From: a marine bacterium B5-7
GTDB taxonomy: Bacteria; Pseudomonadota; Gammaproteobacteria; BQJM01
DNA: 59,643 bases
Assembly (NCBI GenBank): GCA_021604705.1
Contig: BQJM01000007.1
Coordinates: 1 to 59,643 of the forward strand
Direction of reading: 5' to 3'
Positions 24,967-33,524 of this stretch are shown in pieces. Numbering within the stretch: the stretch's first letter is position 1; each line of letters begins with the position of its first letter. The position numbers were made by a program, and so were the translations under genes. Under the pieces are notes generated by a model. The model saw only the letters and a program-made list of their open reading frames with translations. It did no database searches and had not been told where the DNA came from.

Positions 24967-25791
24967 TTATTCTTCAACTAACCCCAAATGATTTGCTTGG
25001 CTGATCACACTTTTTCCTAACTCGTTTTCAGTTTCTTTACGTGCGTTACCAGCAACCTTACCACCTCGTTTAGCAACCTTCTTATTTGCAGGCATGCCTT
25101 CAGGCTCTTCTTGCTTTGAAATTTCCGTGGTAACCTTTTCACCCAACATCGCGAAAATAAGTTCTAAGTCAGTCATATGATCGCGTAAATTTGCTCGCGA
25201 TTTCTCAGGTAAATGCTTATGCTCTTTATATTCTGTTGGTGTCATGCCAAAGGTGGCTTTGGAAATTTCTGCAGTGAGAATCGCGTAGTCTGTTTGTTCG
25301 GTGATGCCACGCTCCTTCCATTCGTCCGTTAGATTTTGTCGTATGGCTATCCCGCGCAGGCGTTTATCAATCCAGTCTTTAGGATAGCCTTTTTCTTCGT
25401 AGAATCGTTTCATACGTTCTTGTGCTAAAGCAGGATCTTCAATTTCTTGAATGCGCTCATAACCTACTTTTGCGAGCCATCGCTTGAAAGGTTCGGCTTT
25501 AGGGGAGGGAACGGATTGGATAAGGCGTAGAATGCCCTCAGTATTCGCGCAGTCGGTTGTATATTTTTTACCATCTGACGCTGATAATTTCAGTCCGTGA
25601 CAATTTGTCACGGACTGATTATCGGCTTCTTTGAGCAATCTTTGCTTAAGTTTTCTCCAATAAGCGCCTGCATCTGGGCTATTTGTTAGCACAGCACAAA
25701 TATCAACGACACTAAACCACCATTCCTCATTGTGCCATGTACGACGAATCGATTTTTCTTTGAACATAATAATCGCGGTTTCTTTTTTCAT
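24967..25791 (-). CDS. BRO-family / phage antirepressor-like protein
   Basis: A 274-residue protein with an N-terminal BRO domain (RRTWHNEEWWFSVVDICAVL, then AYWRKLKQRLLKE). BRO domains occur in phage antirepressors and bind DNA. The middle part (GYERIQEIEDPALAQERMKR and MTPTEYKEHKHL) belongs to a family seen in many bacterial genomes without phage context. I chose the inner ATG (MKKETAI) because AGGAGG stands just before it. The protein ends NHLGLVEE, matching the tail of the adjacent AlbA-type protein. No other phage genes are present. Confidence 0.85.
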   Translation of the reverse strand: MKKETAIIMFKEKSIRRTWHNEEWWFSVVDICAVLTNSPDAGAYWRKLKQRLLKEADNQSVTNCHGLKLSASDGKKYTTDCANTEGILRLIQSVPSPKAEPFKRWLAKVGYERIQEIEDPALAQERMKRFYEEKGYPKDWIDKRLRGIAIRQNLTDEWKERGITEQTDYAILTAEISKATFGMTPTEYKEHKHLPEKSRANLRDHMTDLELIFAMLGEKVTTEISKQEEPEGMPANKKVAKRGGKVAGNARKETENELGKSVISQANHLGLVEE

Positions 25792-25939
25792 CTTGTTATC
25801 CTCCTTGTTTTCAGATTTGATATTGCAATTGTGATATACCAACCGATAGAAATCAAGAGTTTAGACGTCATTATCGATGGTATGTTATCACGCTAAAAAA
25901 ACAGTTATGATACGGCCTTCAAAGTTAGGTGAAAAAACC

Positions 25940-26716
25940 ATGACAGACGCAAGTATCAAAACCCCTGAAGCCATTGAAAAAATGCGAGTCGCTGGCCGTT
26001 TGGCCGGAGAAGTGCTCACCATGATTGGTGGGTATGTCAAAAAAAGTGTGACCACCGACGAGCTTAATCAAATTTGTCATGATTACATCGTTAATGAACA
26101 ACAAGCGATTCCGGCGCCTTTAAATTACAAAGGTTTTCCCAAATCAATCTGTACCTCAGTGAATCACGTGGTGTGCCATGGTATTCCGGGCGATCGAAAG
26201 CTGAAAGATGGCGACATTGTGAATATCGATGTTACTGTGATTAAAGACGGTTACCACGGTGATACCAGCAAAATGTTTGTGGTGGGTAAGCCATCGGTGT
26301 TGGCCAAACGTTTAATTCAAATTACCCAAGAAAGTTTGTATATCGGTATTCGCATGGTGAAGCCCGGTGCGAGTTTAAAGAAGATTTCGGCAGCCATTCA
26401 GGCACATGCAGAAAAAAATCGTTACTCTATCGTGCGGGAATATTGTGGGCATGGTATTGGTAGTGTGTTTCACGAACCCGATTTTCAAGTCTTGCATTAC
26501 GATGCACCTGAAATCCCCGATAAAATATTAGAAGCGGGCATGACCTTTACGATCGAGCCAATGGTCAATGCTGGTAAACGTCATGTACGTTTATTACCGG
26601 ATGAGTGGACGGTGGTGACTAAAGATCACAAACTCTCCGCGCAATGGGAGCATACTTTGCTTGTTACAGAAACCGGCGTAGAAGTGCTAACCAAGCGTGA
26701 TGAAGAGGATTTTTAA
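25940..26716 (+). CDS. map: Methionine aminopeptidase type I
   Basis: Map removes the initiator methionine from new proteins. All five metal ligands are visible: Asp in NIDVTVIKDGY, Asp in HGDTSKMF, His in GHGIGSVFHEP, Glu in MTFTIEPMVN and Glu in QWEHTLLVT. I chose the ATG at 25940 (MTDASIKTPEAIEKM) behind AGGTG, giving 258 residues, the usual type I length. Its stop codon touches the hemB start with no gap, so the two are co-translated. Confidence 0.96.
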   Translation: MTDASIKTPEAIEKMRVAGRLAGEVLTMIGGYVKKSVTTDELNQICHDYIVNEQQAIPAPLNYKGFPKSICTSVNHVVCHGIPGDRKLKDGDIVNIDVTVIKDGYHGDTSKMFVVGKPSVLAKRLIQITQESLYIGIRMVKPGASLKKISAAIQAHAEKNRYSIVREYCGHGIGSVFHEPDFQVLHYDAPEIPDKILEAGMTFTIEPMVNAGKRHVRLLPDEWTVVTKDHKLSAQWEHTLLVTETGVEVLTKRDEEDF

Positions 26717-27697
26717 ATGTTTCCCATCCATCGCATGCGACGCTTACGCAGTACAGCACAATTAAGAAATCTATTACAGCAACATCGTGTGTCTGTGCAT
26801 GATTTAATTTGTCCTATCTTTGTTAAGCATGGCATACAAGGCAAGCAAGCGATTGCGACTTTGCCAGGTCAATTTCAATTTGGATTAGATACACTGGCTG
26901 AAGAAGCAAAAGAAATTGCTGCCCTAGGTATTTCAGCGGTATTGTTGTTTGGGGTGCCTGAACATAAAGATACGATGGGGTCTGATAGCTACAGTGATAA
27001 CGGTATTATTCAGCAAGCAGTAAAAATAGTAAAAGATGCTGTGCCAGAATTGTTGGTCATTACTGATGTATGTTTTTGTGAATACACCGATCACAGTCAT
27101 TGCGGTGTGTTAAAAGAAAGCTCGCACGGTTGGGATGTCGATAACGATGAAACCTTGGTATTACTTGGTAAACAGGCCGTGAGTCATGCGAAAGCGGGTG
27201 CTGATATGATTGCGCCTAGCGGCATGATGGATGGCGCGGTGCGTTTTATCCGCGAGGCTTTAGATGCTGCAGGATTTATTGATACACCCATCATGAGTTA
27301 TGCCGCAAAGTTTGCGTCTAATTTGTATGGTGCTTTTCGTGATGCTGCAGAAAGTGGCTTGTCGGAAGGTGATCGCAACAGCTATCAAATGCAAACTGCT
27401 AACATGAATGAAGCGATGCGCGAAGTAAGCTACGATGTAGAAGAGGGTGCAGACATCCTCATGGTCAAACCTGCTAGTTTATATTTGGATGTGGTACACG
27501 CTGTCAAACAATGTTTCCCTGATTATCCACTCGCGATTTATCACGTCGGTACAGAGTACGCGATGATCAAACAAGGCGTTGCCAATGGCTTATTCGCAGA
27601 AGATAAAATACTGCTAGAAACTTTCACCAGCTTCAAACGTGCTGGCGCAGACTTATTGATTACTTACTTCGCGAAGGATTTGGCGAGGATGGTGTAA
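26717..27697 (+). CDS. hemB: Delta-aminolevulinic acid dehydratase (porphobilinogen synthase)
   Basis: HemB joins two 5-aminolevulinate molecules into porphobilinogen for haem. The 326-residue protein keeps the metal-binding VCFCEYTDHSHCGVL region and both Schiff-base lysines, in SYAAKFASNLYGAFR and DILMVKPASLY. It starts directly after the map stop codon. The next gene, a trypsin-like protease, follows 23 bases later and may be read through. Confidence 0.97.
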   Translation: MFPIHRMRRLRSTAQLRNLLQQHRVSVHDLICPIFVKHGIQGKQAIATLPGQFQFGLDTLAEEAKEIAALGISAVLLFGVPEHKDTMGSDSYSDNGIIQQAVKIVKDAVPELLVITDVCFCEYTDHSHCGVLKESSHGWDVDNDETLVLLGKQAVSHAKAGADMIAPSGMMDGAVRFIREALDAAGFIDTPIMSYAAKFASNLYGAFRDAAESGLSEGDRNSYQMQTANMNEAMREVSYDVEEGADILMVKPASLYLDVVHAVKQCFPDYPLAIYHVGTEYAMIKQGVANGLFAEDKILLETFTSFKRAGADLLITYFAKDLARMV

Positions 27698-27720
27698 TCA
27701 TGTATTGACGGAGGTAACTG

Positions 27721-29361
27721 ATGGATGAATTTGACCGTGATGCAGCTGAAGCGGTAGCAAGAGAAATAATACAATCTGGGGAAGAAAGTATGCGTACTAG
27801 AATAGATGTGCATTTTCAACAGTTAATTGATTTTAACGAAGCTGTTACTGAAAAAGTGTTACCTGCCTTGGTAACCATTCGCTTACCCAGCCGAGTCGGC
27901 TCAGGATATTTTCAGCATACACGTTGGTTTGTGTCTAATGCGCATGTTATTCCGTCACCTGATTTCTTGGAGCTTGCGACTTTTTATGATTTCAAAGGAA
28001 ATTGTGTTAATACAGATGTGGCAGAATCATTTCATAGGCCAGTCTCGAATACACCTGACGTGATGATTGTTAATGTTAATTCTGATCACCCTTGTCTTAG
28101 AATGCCGACACCAAAAACAACAAAGGAATCACTTGCTGGTCTGTGGGGCTGTCGACCGGAAAATATCTCTGATGAGACATTTGAAAAAATGCAGGAAGAA
28201 GAAAGTTTACAATCTGACATATTGTATTTTTACGTAGAATATAATTTCTTACCTGAACAGAACGTTCATGAAATCTGTATTCTAGAAAAATTATCTAGTG
28301 AAGGTGAATATCCCGTCAGATATCAACGCACCGATGGTGGTTGCGCTCAGCCAGGTTCATCAGGATCTCCTATTTTTAGAGCGTATGTCACCGATGGGGA
28401 AAATCCGACCTGGCAGATTGAAGTGGTTGATACGCTATTCGCGAGGTCAGCTGCAGGTACGGAAATTTGTACTGTGCCGACGAAAGAAGACTTTGAGCAA
28501 ATCCGAAAACATGTCATAAACCCACGATTGACAGCGGAACGCTATACACAAATGTCAGGGATGAGGGGTTCAATGTTTGCAAATCCTGTGGATCAAGCTA
28601 AAGCAGCGCAAGAAGCCGGGATGGCTCAGCATTATGGCGTACTAGCCGAGCACGGAATTTTTCAGTTCCAATCGGGGGTTAGCAAAGTCCAGGGTGAGTT
28701 GCCTGATGATCTAGAGCGATTGTGGTATAGCAGAATAGTCTCATTGGCAGACTCATTATTGATACCGGCAGTGCTTGAGGGTCAGATCGGTAAGCAAGCT
28801 GTAAAAAACTCAAAGTACAAAAGTATTTTTCGACAAAACCTCTGTCTGGAAGAGTTAACAAAAGATATCAAGGCGTTTATAGGTGAGCTAGAGTCAACGT
28901 CAACGTCAACGTTAGAGTCAGAGTCAGAGTCAGAGTCAGAGTTAACAATAAAATTGCCAGACAGTACTGCCGATGAGTGGTTCTTGTCACCTAAGGAATA
29001 TTTCCGAATAGATATTAATGGTGCGGCAGGAGCTTCTTACCGAAAATTAGAGCTACAGGATAATGTTGGTCGAGGATTAAAAGAAGGTAAGAAAGCAATA
29101 TCATCGACCTTTGCTATTGTGAAACTTCCTGTGGTCAAAGAAATTTCTAGCGTTGAACTTGCTGAGCTTTTTAGAGAGAGTCTCAGAAGCAGCAAAGAGG
29201 TGTGTCATCGTGATGTGGTGCAATCAGCCAGTGACGCAAAGAAGAAGGGCAAAGGTCCTACAGTTTCAGCGGCTGCTTCAGCAGCAAGTGCTGCAGGCCC
29301 AGCAGATGAAAAAAAGAAAGATAAAAAAGGAAAAGGCCCGATGAAATCGAAAAGGCGCTAG
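27721..29361 (+). CDS. Trypsin-like serine protease domain protein, unusual
   Basis: A 546-residue protein whose N-terminal part has a chymotrypsin-fold triad: His75 in WFVSNAHV, Asp113 in NTPDVMIV and Ser214 in CAQPGSSGSPIF. It has no signal peptide or membrane segment, so it is not a standard periplasmic Deg protease. Residues about 391-408 are an ES/TS-rich tract made by hexanucleotide repeats. The C-terminus is lysine-rich (KKKGKGP and DEKKKDKKGKGPMKSKRR). I recognise no PDZ domain. A cytoplasmic or host-delivered protease are both possible; neither is shown. It follows hemB by 23 bases behind GGAGG. Confidence 0.72.
   Translation: MDEFDRDAAEAVAREIIQSGEESMRTRIDVHFQQLIDFNEAVTEKVLPALVTIRLPSRVGSGYFQHTRWFVSNAHVIPSPDFLELATFYDFKGNCVNTDVAESFHRPVSNTPDVMIVNVNSDHPCLRMPTPKTTKESLAGLWGCRPENISDETFEKMQEEESLQSDILYFYVEYNFLPEQNVHEICILEKLSSEGEYPVRYQRTDGGCAQPGSSGSPIFRAYVTDGENPTWQIEVVDTLFARSAAGTEICTVPTKEDFEQIRKHVINPRLTAERYTQMSGMRGSMFANPVDQAKAAQEAGMAQHYGVLAEHGIFQFQSGVSKVQGELPDDLERLWYSRIVSLADSLLIPAVLEGQIGKQAVKNSKYKSIFRQNLCLEELTKDIKAFIGELESTSTSTLESESESESELTIKLPDSTADEWFLSPKEYFRIDINGAAGASYRKLELQDNVGRGLKEGKKAISSTFAIVKLPVVKEISSVELAELFRESLRSSKEVCHRDVVQSASDAKKKGKGPTVSAAASAASAAGPADEKKKDKKGKGPMKSKRR
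28891..28944 (+). repeat. Nine hexanucleotide repeats in the protease gene
   Basis: Nine consecutive six-base units (gagtca or acgtca type) encode Glu-Ser or Thr-Ser dipeptides. Slippage would lengthen or shorten the linker between the protease domain and the C-terminal part without breaking the frame. Confidence 0.88.
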
Positions 29362-29365
29362 CGTG

Positions 29366-29620
29366 TCACACGATCTCAATCCGCAGCGCATGAATCTCCG
29401 CCTGCATCATCTCGCCTAATGCCGCATAGATGAGTTGATGGCATGCGACGCGGTTTTTTCCTTCAAATGCGGGGGTAGCGATACGGACGGTGTAATGTCC
29501 TCCGCCTGACGCTGCACCAGCGTGTCCAACATGATGTTGGCTGTCATCGATGATCTCTAATTGCGTAGGAGAGAGCGCCTCAGTAATTTTTTCTTTGATT
29601 AATTCAATGCGTGATGTCAT
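29366..29620 (-). CDS. bolA: BolA-family protein
   Basis: An 84-residue BolA-like protein with the signature DDSQHHVGHAGAASGGGHYT and RVACHQLIYAALGEMM, ending in the typical IHALRIEI. BolA proteins pair with monothiol glutaredoxins and take part in iron-sulfur handling or stress response. It overlaps yciB by four bases and is transcribed with it, a common pairing. It converges on the protease gene with four bases between. Confidence 0.93.
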   Translation of the reverse strand: MTSRIELIKEKITEALSPTQLEIIDDSQHHVGHAGAASGGGHYTVRIATPAFEGKNRVACHQLIYAALGEMMQAEIHALRIEIV

Positions 29621-30156
29621 GACGACTCCTTCATGTGCTTTGATAAATATAAGGCTTGCAAGATAACAAAAATGAGGGTTAAACCTAAAATACCAAATAA
29701 TTTAAAGTTGACCCAAATCTCGGTGGAGTAATGGAAAGCCACATATAAATTAGCAGCGCCCGTTAAAAAGAAAAAGGCCGACCAGCTGTTATTGAGTTTT
29801 TTCCAGATGGCTGCAGGTAAATGAATGTTCTGGCTTAACATGCGTTCGCTTAGATTCTTTTTACCTACCCACTGGCTAGCAAAAAAGACCAAGGCGAATA
29901 GCCAATTGATGACAGTGGGTTTCCATTTAATGAAGGACTCATTATGGAATATCAAGGTGAGGCTGCCGAGGACGACGATAATGAGTGTCGTAAATAGCAA
30001 CATTTTCTCAACACGACGTTTCCGCCACCATACAAAGGCTAGTTGCAGCACAGAGGCAACAATGGCTGCAGCGGTTGCCATAAATATCCCCGCGAATTTA
30101 TAGACAATGAAAAACAAAAAGATGGGGAAGAAATCGAATAAAAACTGCATAAACAT
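29617..30156 (-). CDS. yciB: Inner-membrane septation protein YciB (IspA)
   Basis: A 179-residue inner-membrane protein of the YciB/IspA family with about five hydrophobic segments. Conserved blocks are FLFDFFPIFLFFIVYKFAGI and FHNESFIKWKPTVINWLF, followed by LNNSWSAFFFLTGAANLYVA. The family influences cell envelope synthesis and division in E. coli and Shigella. The start may be the ATG at 30150 (MQFLFDFF), which suits the family better; no strong ribosome site decides this. Confidence 0.94.
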   Translation of the reverse strand: MFMQFLFDFFPIFLFFIVYKFAGIFMATAAAIVASVLQLAFVWWRKRRVEKMLLFTTLIIVVLGSLTLIFHNESFIKWKPTVINWLFALVFFASQWVGKKNLSERMLSQNIHLPAAIWKKLNNSWSAFFFLTGAANLYVAFHYSTEIWVNFKLFGILGLTLIFVILQALYLSKHMKESS

Positions 30157-30279
30157 GACTCACGGCGAATGATTGTGGTCCATTGTATCGACCGACCTGT
30201 GAAAAGGCAACGCTGGATTTTGTACATTAATTACGATAAATTGAGGGTTCATTGGCAATTAGAAAGAACAGAGGCTCCC

Positions 30280-31482
30280 TTGTCCACACATCAACGCATT
30301 GTTTCAGGTATGCGCCCGACCGGGCACATGCATTTAGGCCATTATCACGGCGTATTAAAGAACTGGGTAAAATTACAGTACGAGCAAGAATGCTTGTTTT
30401 TTGCGGCAGACTTGCATGCTTTGACGACGCATTATGATGAAACCCAAAATATTTCTCAGCATACCTGGGATATGGTGGTTGATTGGTTGGCGGCAGGTGT
30501 TGATCCGAATGCCTCGAAAATTTTTATTCAATCGCATGTACCACAACATGCAGAGTTACATTTGCTTTTATCGATGGTGACACCACTCAGTTGGTTGGAG
30601 CGGGTGCCTACCTACAAAGAACAAATTGAAAAACTAAAAGAAAAAGATTTAACAACCTATGGATTTTTAGGATACCCCGTTTTAATGTCATCCGATGTTT
30701 TATTGTATCGTGCAACCCATGTGCCCGTCGGTGAAGATCAAGTGCCACATGTGGAGCTAACACGAGAAATTGCACGGCACTTTAATCATTTATTTGGACG
30801 TGAACCTGATTACGTCGAGAAAGCGGAAGCAGCAATCACAAAACTTGGTAAGAAGTCTGCGAAACTCTATCGTTCTCTGTTAAAAAATTATCAAGAGCAA
30901 GGTGATCAAGAAGCTTTAGAGACTGGGCAAGCATTGTTAGCAGAGCAGGCGAATATTTCCTTAAGTGACAAAGAGCGTTTGTTAGGTTTTCTTGAAGGTG
31001 GTGGTAAAATTATTTTACCTGAACCGCAAGCAGCATTAACTGAGCAATCGAAATTGCTTGGTTTGGACGGCCAGAAAATGTCGAAGTCGTATAAAAATAC
31101 GGTGATGTTGCGTGATACGCCAGAAGACATTGAGAAAAAAATTCGCGTGATGCCAACTGATCCGGCGCGCGTGCGTCGTACGGATGCTGGTGATCCAGAA
31201 AAATGTCCTGTGTGGCAGTGGCATCAAACTTATTCCGATAAGGACACGCAAGATTGGGTGCAGCAAGGTTGTCGCAGTGCTGGGATTGGTTGTTTGGATT
31301 GCAAAAAACCCTTGATTGAGAAAGTTCAGGCAGAAGTCGAACCCATGCAAGCACGGGCGAAACCTTTTATTGACGATCCGAGTTTGGTTCGTGATATTGT
31401 GGCCGAGGGGTGTGAAGCTGCGCGTGATTTGGCCACAGATACCTTAAACGATGTGCGTGAGGCGATAGGGTTGCCTGAGTAG
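30280..31482 (+). CDS. trpS: Tryptophanyl-tRNA synthetase
   Basis: TrpRS charges tRNA-Trp. The HIGH motif appears as HLGHYHG in SGMRPTGHMHLGHYHGVLK and the KMSKS motif as GQKMSKSYKN. I propose the TTG at 30280: AGAGG stands seven bases upstream and the protein then begins STHQRIVSGMRPTG, as homologues do, giving 400 residues. Starting at the ATG at 30169 would add 37 residues with no homologue-like sequence. The protein belongs to the longer bacterial TrpRS subtype with an insert between the two motifs. The gene is divergent from yciB. Confidence 0.93.
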   Translation: MSTHQRIVSGMRPTGHMHLGHYHGVLKNWVKLQYEQECLFFAADLHALTTHYDETQNISQHTWDMVVDWLAAGVDPNASKIFIQSHVPQHAELHLLLSMVTPLSWLERVPTYKEQIEKLKEKDLTTYGFLGYPVLMSSDVLLYRATHVPVGEDQVPHVELTREIARHFNHLFGREPDYVEKAEAAITKLGKKSAKLYRSLLKNYQEQGDQEALETGQALLAEQANISLSDKERLLGFLEGGGKIILPEPQAALTEQSKLLGLDGQKMSKSYKNTVMLRDTPEDIEKKIRVMPTDPARVRRTDAGDPEKCPVWQWHQTYSDKDTQDWVQQGCRSAGIGCLDCKKPLIEKVQAEVEPMQARAKPFIDDPSLVRDIVAEGCEAARDLATDTLNDVREAIGLPE

Positions 31483-31493
31483 GCTAGCCCCTG

Positions 31494-31612
31494 TCATCCT
31501 GGAAAAAGTGGGCGTAACAAACCCCGTCATCCCGGCGCTTCCGCCGGGATCTCCGTCTATTGCCACAGTTCCACCAGGAGATTCCGGCTTTCGCCGGAAT
31601 GACAGCGACCAA
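31494..31612. repeat. REP-like hairpin pair downstream of trpS
   Basis: Two hairpins in opposite orientation: CCCGGCG-CTTC-CGCCGGG and ATTCCGGC-TTTC-GCCGGAAT, each with a GTCATCC-like or GAATGACA flank. This is the layout of dispersed extragenic palindromes that often also end transcription. A related but different GTCATCCCGC family lies at 42353. Confidence 0.8.
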
Positions 31613-31695
31613 ATGTCCCTAAAACGGCCGATTTGTTACCAAGTAGCCATCATTCTGTGGCATAATACTGGTTTGTGAGTAGAGAGGATTCCTTT

Positions 31696-32601
31696 GTGGA
31701 ACAACAAGCCGTAGAAGAACCCACAACAGCACTAGAGGCTGCGCAGGAGGCCTTGGCGACTGATTCCCCCGATGGTGTGATTGCTCGTGTTCGTGGCGAG
31801 GCAGTGACTGAATTACCCCGTGATTTGTATATCCCACCGGATGCACTCGAGGTCTTTTTAGATGCCTTTGAGGGGCCGCTGGACTTATTATTGTATCTGA
31901 TCAAACGTCATAACCTAGAAATTTTAGATATTCCCATCGCACAAATCACACGTCAGTATATGGATTACGTGGATGTGATGAAAAACTTTCAACTAGAGTT
32001 GGCTGGCGAGTATTTGGTAATGGCGGCGATGTTAGCGGAAATTAAATCGCGTATGTTATTACCGCGTCCGGTTGAAGAGGACATGGATGAAGGCGATCCA
32101 CGTGCAGAACTTGTGCGTCGTTTGCAAGAATATGAACGTTTCAAGAAAGCAGGTTTAAATTTAGAAGAGATGCCGCGCGTTGGACGAGATGTTCATTTGG
32201 CCTCTGTTGAGCCACCAGAAATTAATATCGTTAGACCTGAACCGCAAGTTGAGCTAAAAGAAATTTTATTGGCGTTCAGTAATATCCTAAAACGTGCGCA
32301 ATTAATCGAGCACCACAAAATTGCGCGCGAACCTTTATCCGTGCGTGAACGCATGACAAATATTTTGACGCACTTGAAAGAAAATGAATTTATTGCCTTT
32401 GGCGCGTGTTTTAACGTGGAAGAAGGGCGTATGGGTGTTGTCGTTTCATTTATTGCAGTATTAGAATTATTAAAACAATCTATGATCGACATCGTACAAC
32501 AAGAAGTATTCAGTCCGATTCATCTGAAAGCCGTGCAAGCGGATGGCGATGCAATTGAACATGATGATCTTACATCTGAATTTGATGCAGTAGAGGCTTA
32601 A
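31696..32601 (+). CDS. scpA: Segregation and condensation protein A
   Basis: ScpA is the kleisin subunit of the SMC-ScpAB complex that organises and separates chromosomes. Conserved blocks are FEGPLDLLLYLIKRHNLEIL and ITRQYMDYVDVMK, followed by EYLVMAAMLAEIKSRMLLP. I chose the GTG at 31696 because AGAGAGG precedes it; a GTG at 31675 has no ribosome site and lies next to a possible -10 box. The gene is about 300 residues, with a somewhat long N-terminal extension. scpB follows after one base. Confidence 0.94.
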   Translation: MEQQAVEEPTTALEAAQEALATDSPDGVIARVRGEAVTELPRDLYIPPDALEVFLDAFEGPLDLLLYLIKRHNLEILDIPIAQITRQYMDYVDVMKNFQLELAGEYLVMAAMLAEIKSRMLLPRPVEEDMDEGDPRAELVRRLQEYERFKKAGLNLEEMPRVGRDVHLASVEPPEINIVRPEPQVELKEILLAFSNILKRAQLIEHHKIAREPLSVRERMTNILTHLKENEFIAFGACFNVEEGRMGVVVSFIAVLELLKQSMIDIVQQEVFSPIHLKAVQADGDAIEHDDLTSEFDAVEA

Positions 32602-32602
32602 C

Positions 32603-33346
32603 ATGGAAATCACACAACTTAAATCAATCATCGAAGCGATGGTGTTTTCTAGTAACCATCCGGTAACCCCAAAACAATTGGTGGCATTATTCGAAGAATC
32701 TGTACGTCCTGATGTCAAGCAAGTGCAAGAAGCCTTGACCTTGGTTGCGGAAGATTATGCAGAACGTAGTGTTCAACTCAAAGAAACGGCATCAGGTTTT
32801 CGTTTCCAAGTCGTATCGGATTATAACGAATATTTAGGTAAGATTTGGGAAGAAAGACCTGCGAAGTATTCACGTGCTGCGATGGAAACCTTGGCTTTGA
32901 TTGTTTATCGCCAACCGATCACTCGTGCTGAAATTGAAGAAGTGCGTGGTGTGGCCGTGAGTACGAATATCATTCGTACGCTAGAAGATCGCGGTTGGGT
33001 GCATTCAGTCGGGCATAAAGATGTGCCTGGGCACCCGAGTTTGTATGCAACGACTAAGGAATTCCTTGATGATTTCAATTTGAAATCATTAACGGAATTA
33101 CCGACGCTCGATGAATTAAAAGACTTCGCTGAAATCGAAGATATGTTCCAAGAGCAGTTGGCTCTTCTTGAACCCAAACCTGAAGCCGCGAATAGCGAAA
33201 TGCTTGTTAATGTTGAGCCGACGGATGTGTCGGAAGAAACACAAGATCAGGCGCAAGTGGAAGACCAAGATGAACAGTTAACCTCAGATTTAACTGAAGA
33301 GAAAGAAACGCTTGATCATGAAGATTTTCAGGCGGAAGAAGTTTGA
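32603..33346 (+). CDS. scpB: Segregation and condensation protein B
   Basis: ScpB binds ScpA as a dimer in the condensin-like complex. The 247-residue protein has two winged-helix domains: IIEAMVFSSNHPVTPKQLVA, and ETLALIVYRQPITRAEIEEV followed by RGVAVSTNIIRTLEDRGWV. The last 50 or so residues are acidic and low in complexity (EETQDQAQVEDQDEQL). A variable-arm palindromic element separates it from rluB. Confidence 0.95.
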   Translation: MEITQLKSIIEAMVFSSNHPVTPKQLVALFEESVRPDVKQVQEALTLVAEDYAERSVQLKETASGFRFQVVSDYNEYLGKIWEERPAKYSRAAMETLALIVYRQPITRAEIEEVRGVAVSTNIIRTLEDRGWVHSVGHKDVPGHPSLYATTKEFLDDFNLKSLTELPTLDELKDFAEIEDMFQEQLALLEPKPEAANSEMLVNVEPTDVSEETQDQAQVEDQDEQLTSDLTEEKETLDHEDFQAEEV

Positions 33347-33384
33347 TCTCATCCATTTACCGCTGTTCCAATACATAATGGATC

Positions 33385-33503
33385 TTACGAAACACGGTTC
33401 AGTGTTCCTTTCAAAAAGCGTCGGCGGCATGGATAGCCGGCGTCGAGCTACAGGGACGTATTTATGCGTCTTTTTGAGAGGAACACTGGGCCGTGTTTTA
33501 CAA
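33385..33503 (+). repeat. Variable-arm palindromic element, copy B
   Basis: The 34-base arms at 33385-33418 and 33470-33503 are inverted copies at 28 of 34 positions; all six differences are transitions. The core at 33419-33469 begins CGTCGGCGGCATGGATAGCC and ends TTTATGCGT, shared with the copies at 20013, 34261 and 53401. The arms (inner part CAGTGTTCCT) are unique to this copy. It lies between scpB and rluB, inside a likely operon. Confidence 0.9.
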
Positions 33504-33524
33504 CAAACTTAGAGTAAAGAAAAA

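Noticed and set aside
23290-25791. Prophage or integrated island at tRNA-Phe
   Set aside because: No integrase, no copy of the tRNA 3' end downstream and only two accessory genes; not enough to call an island.
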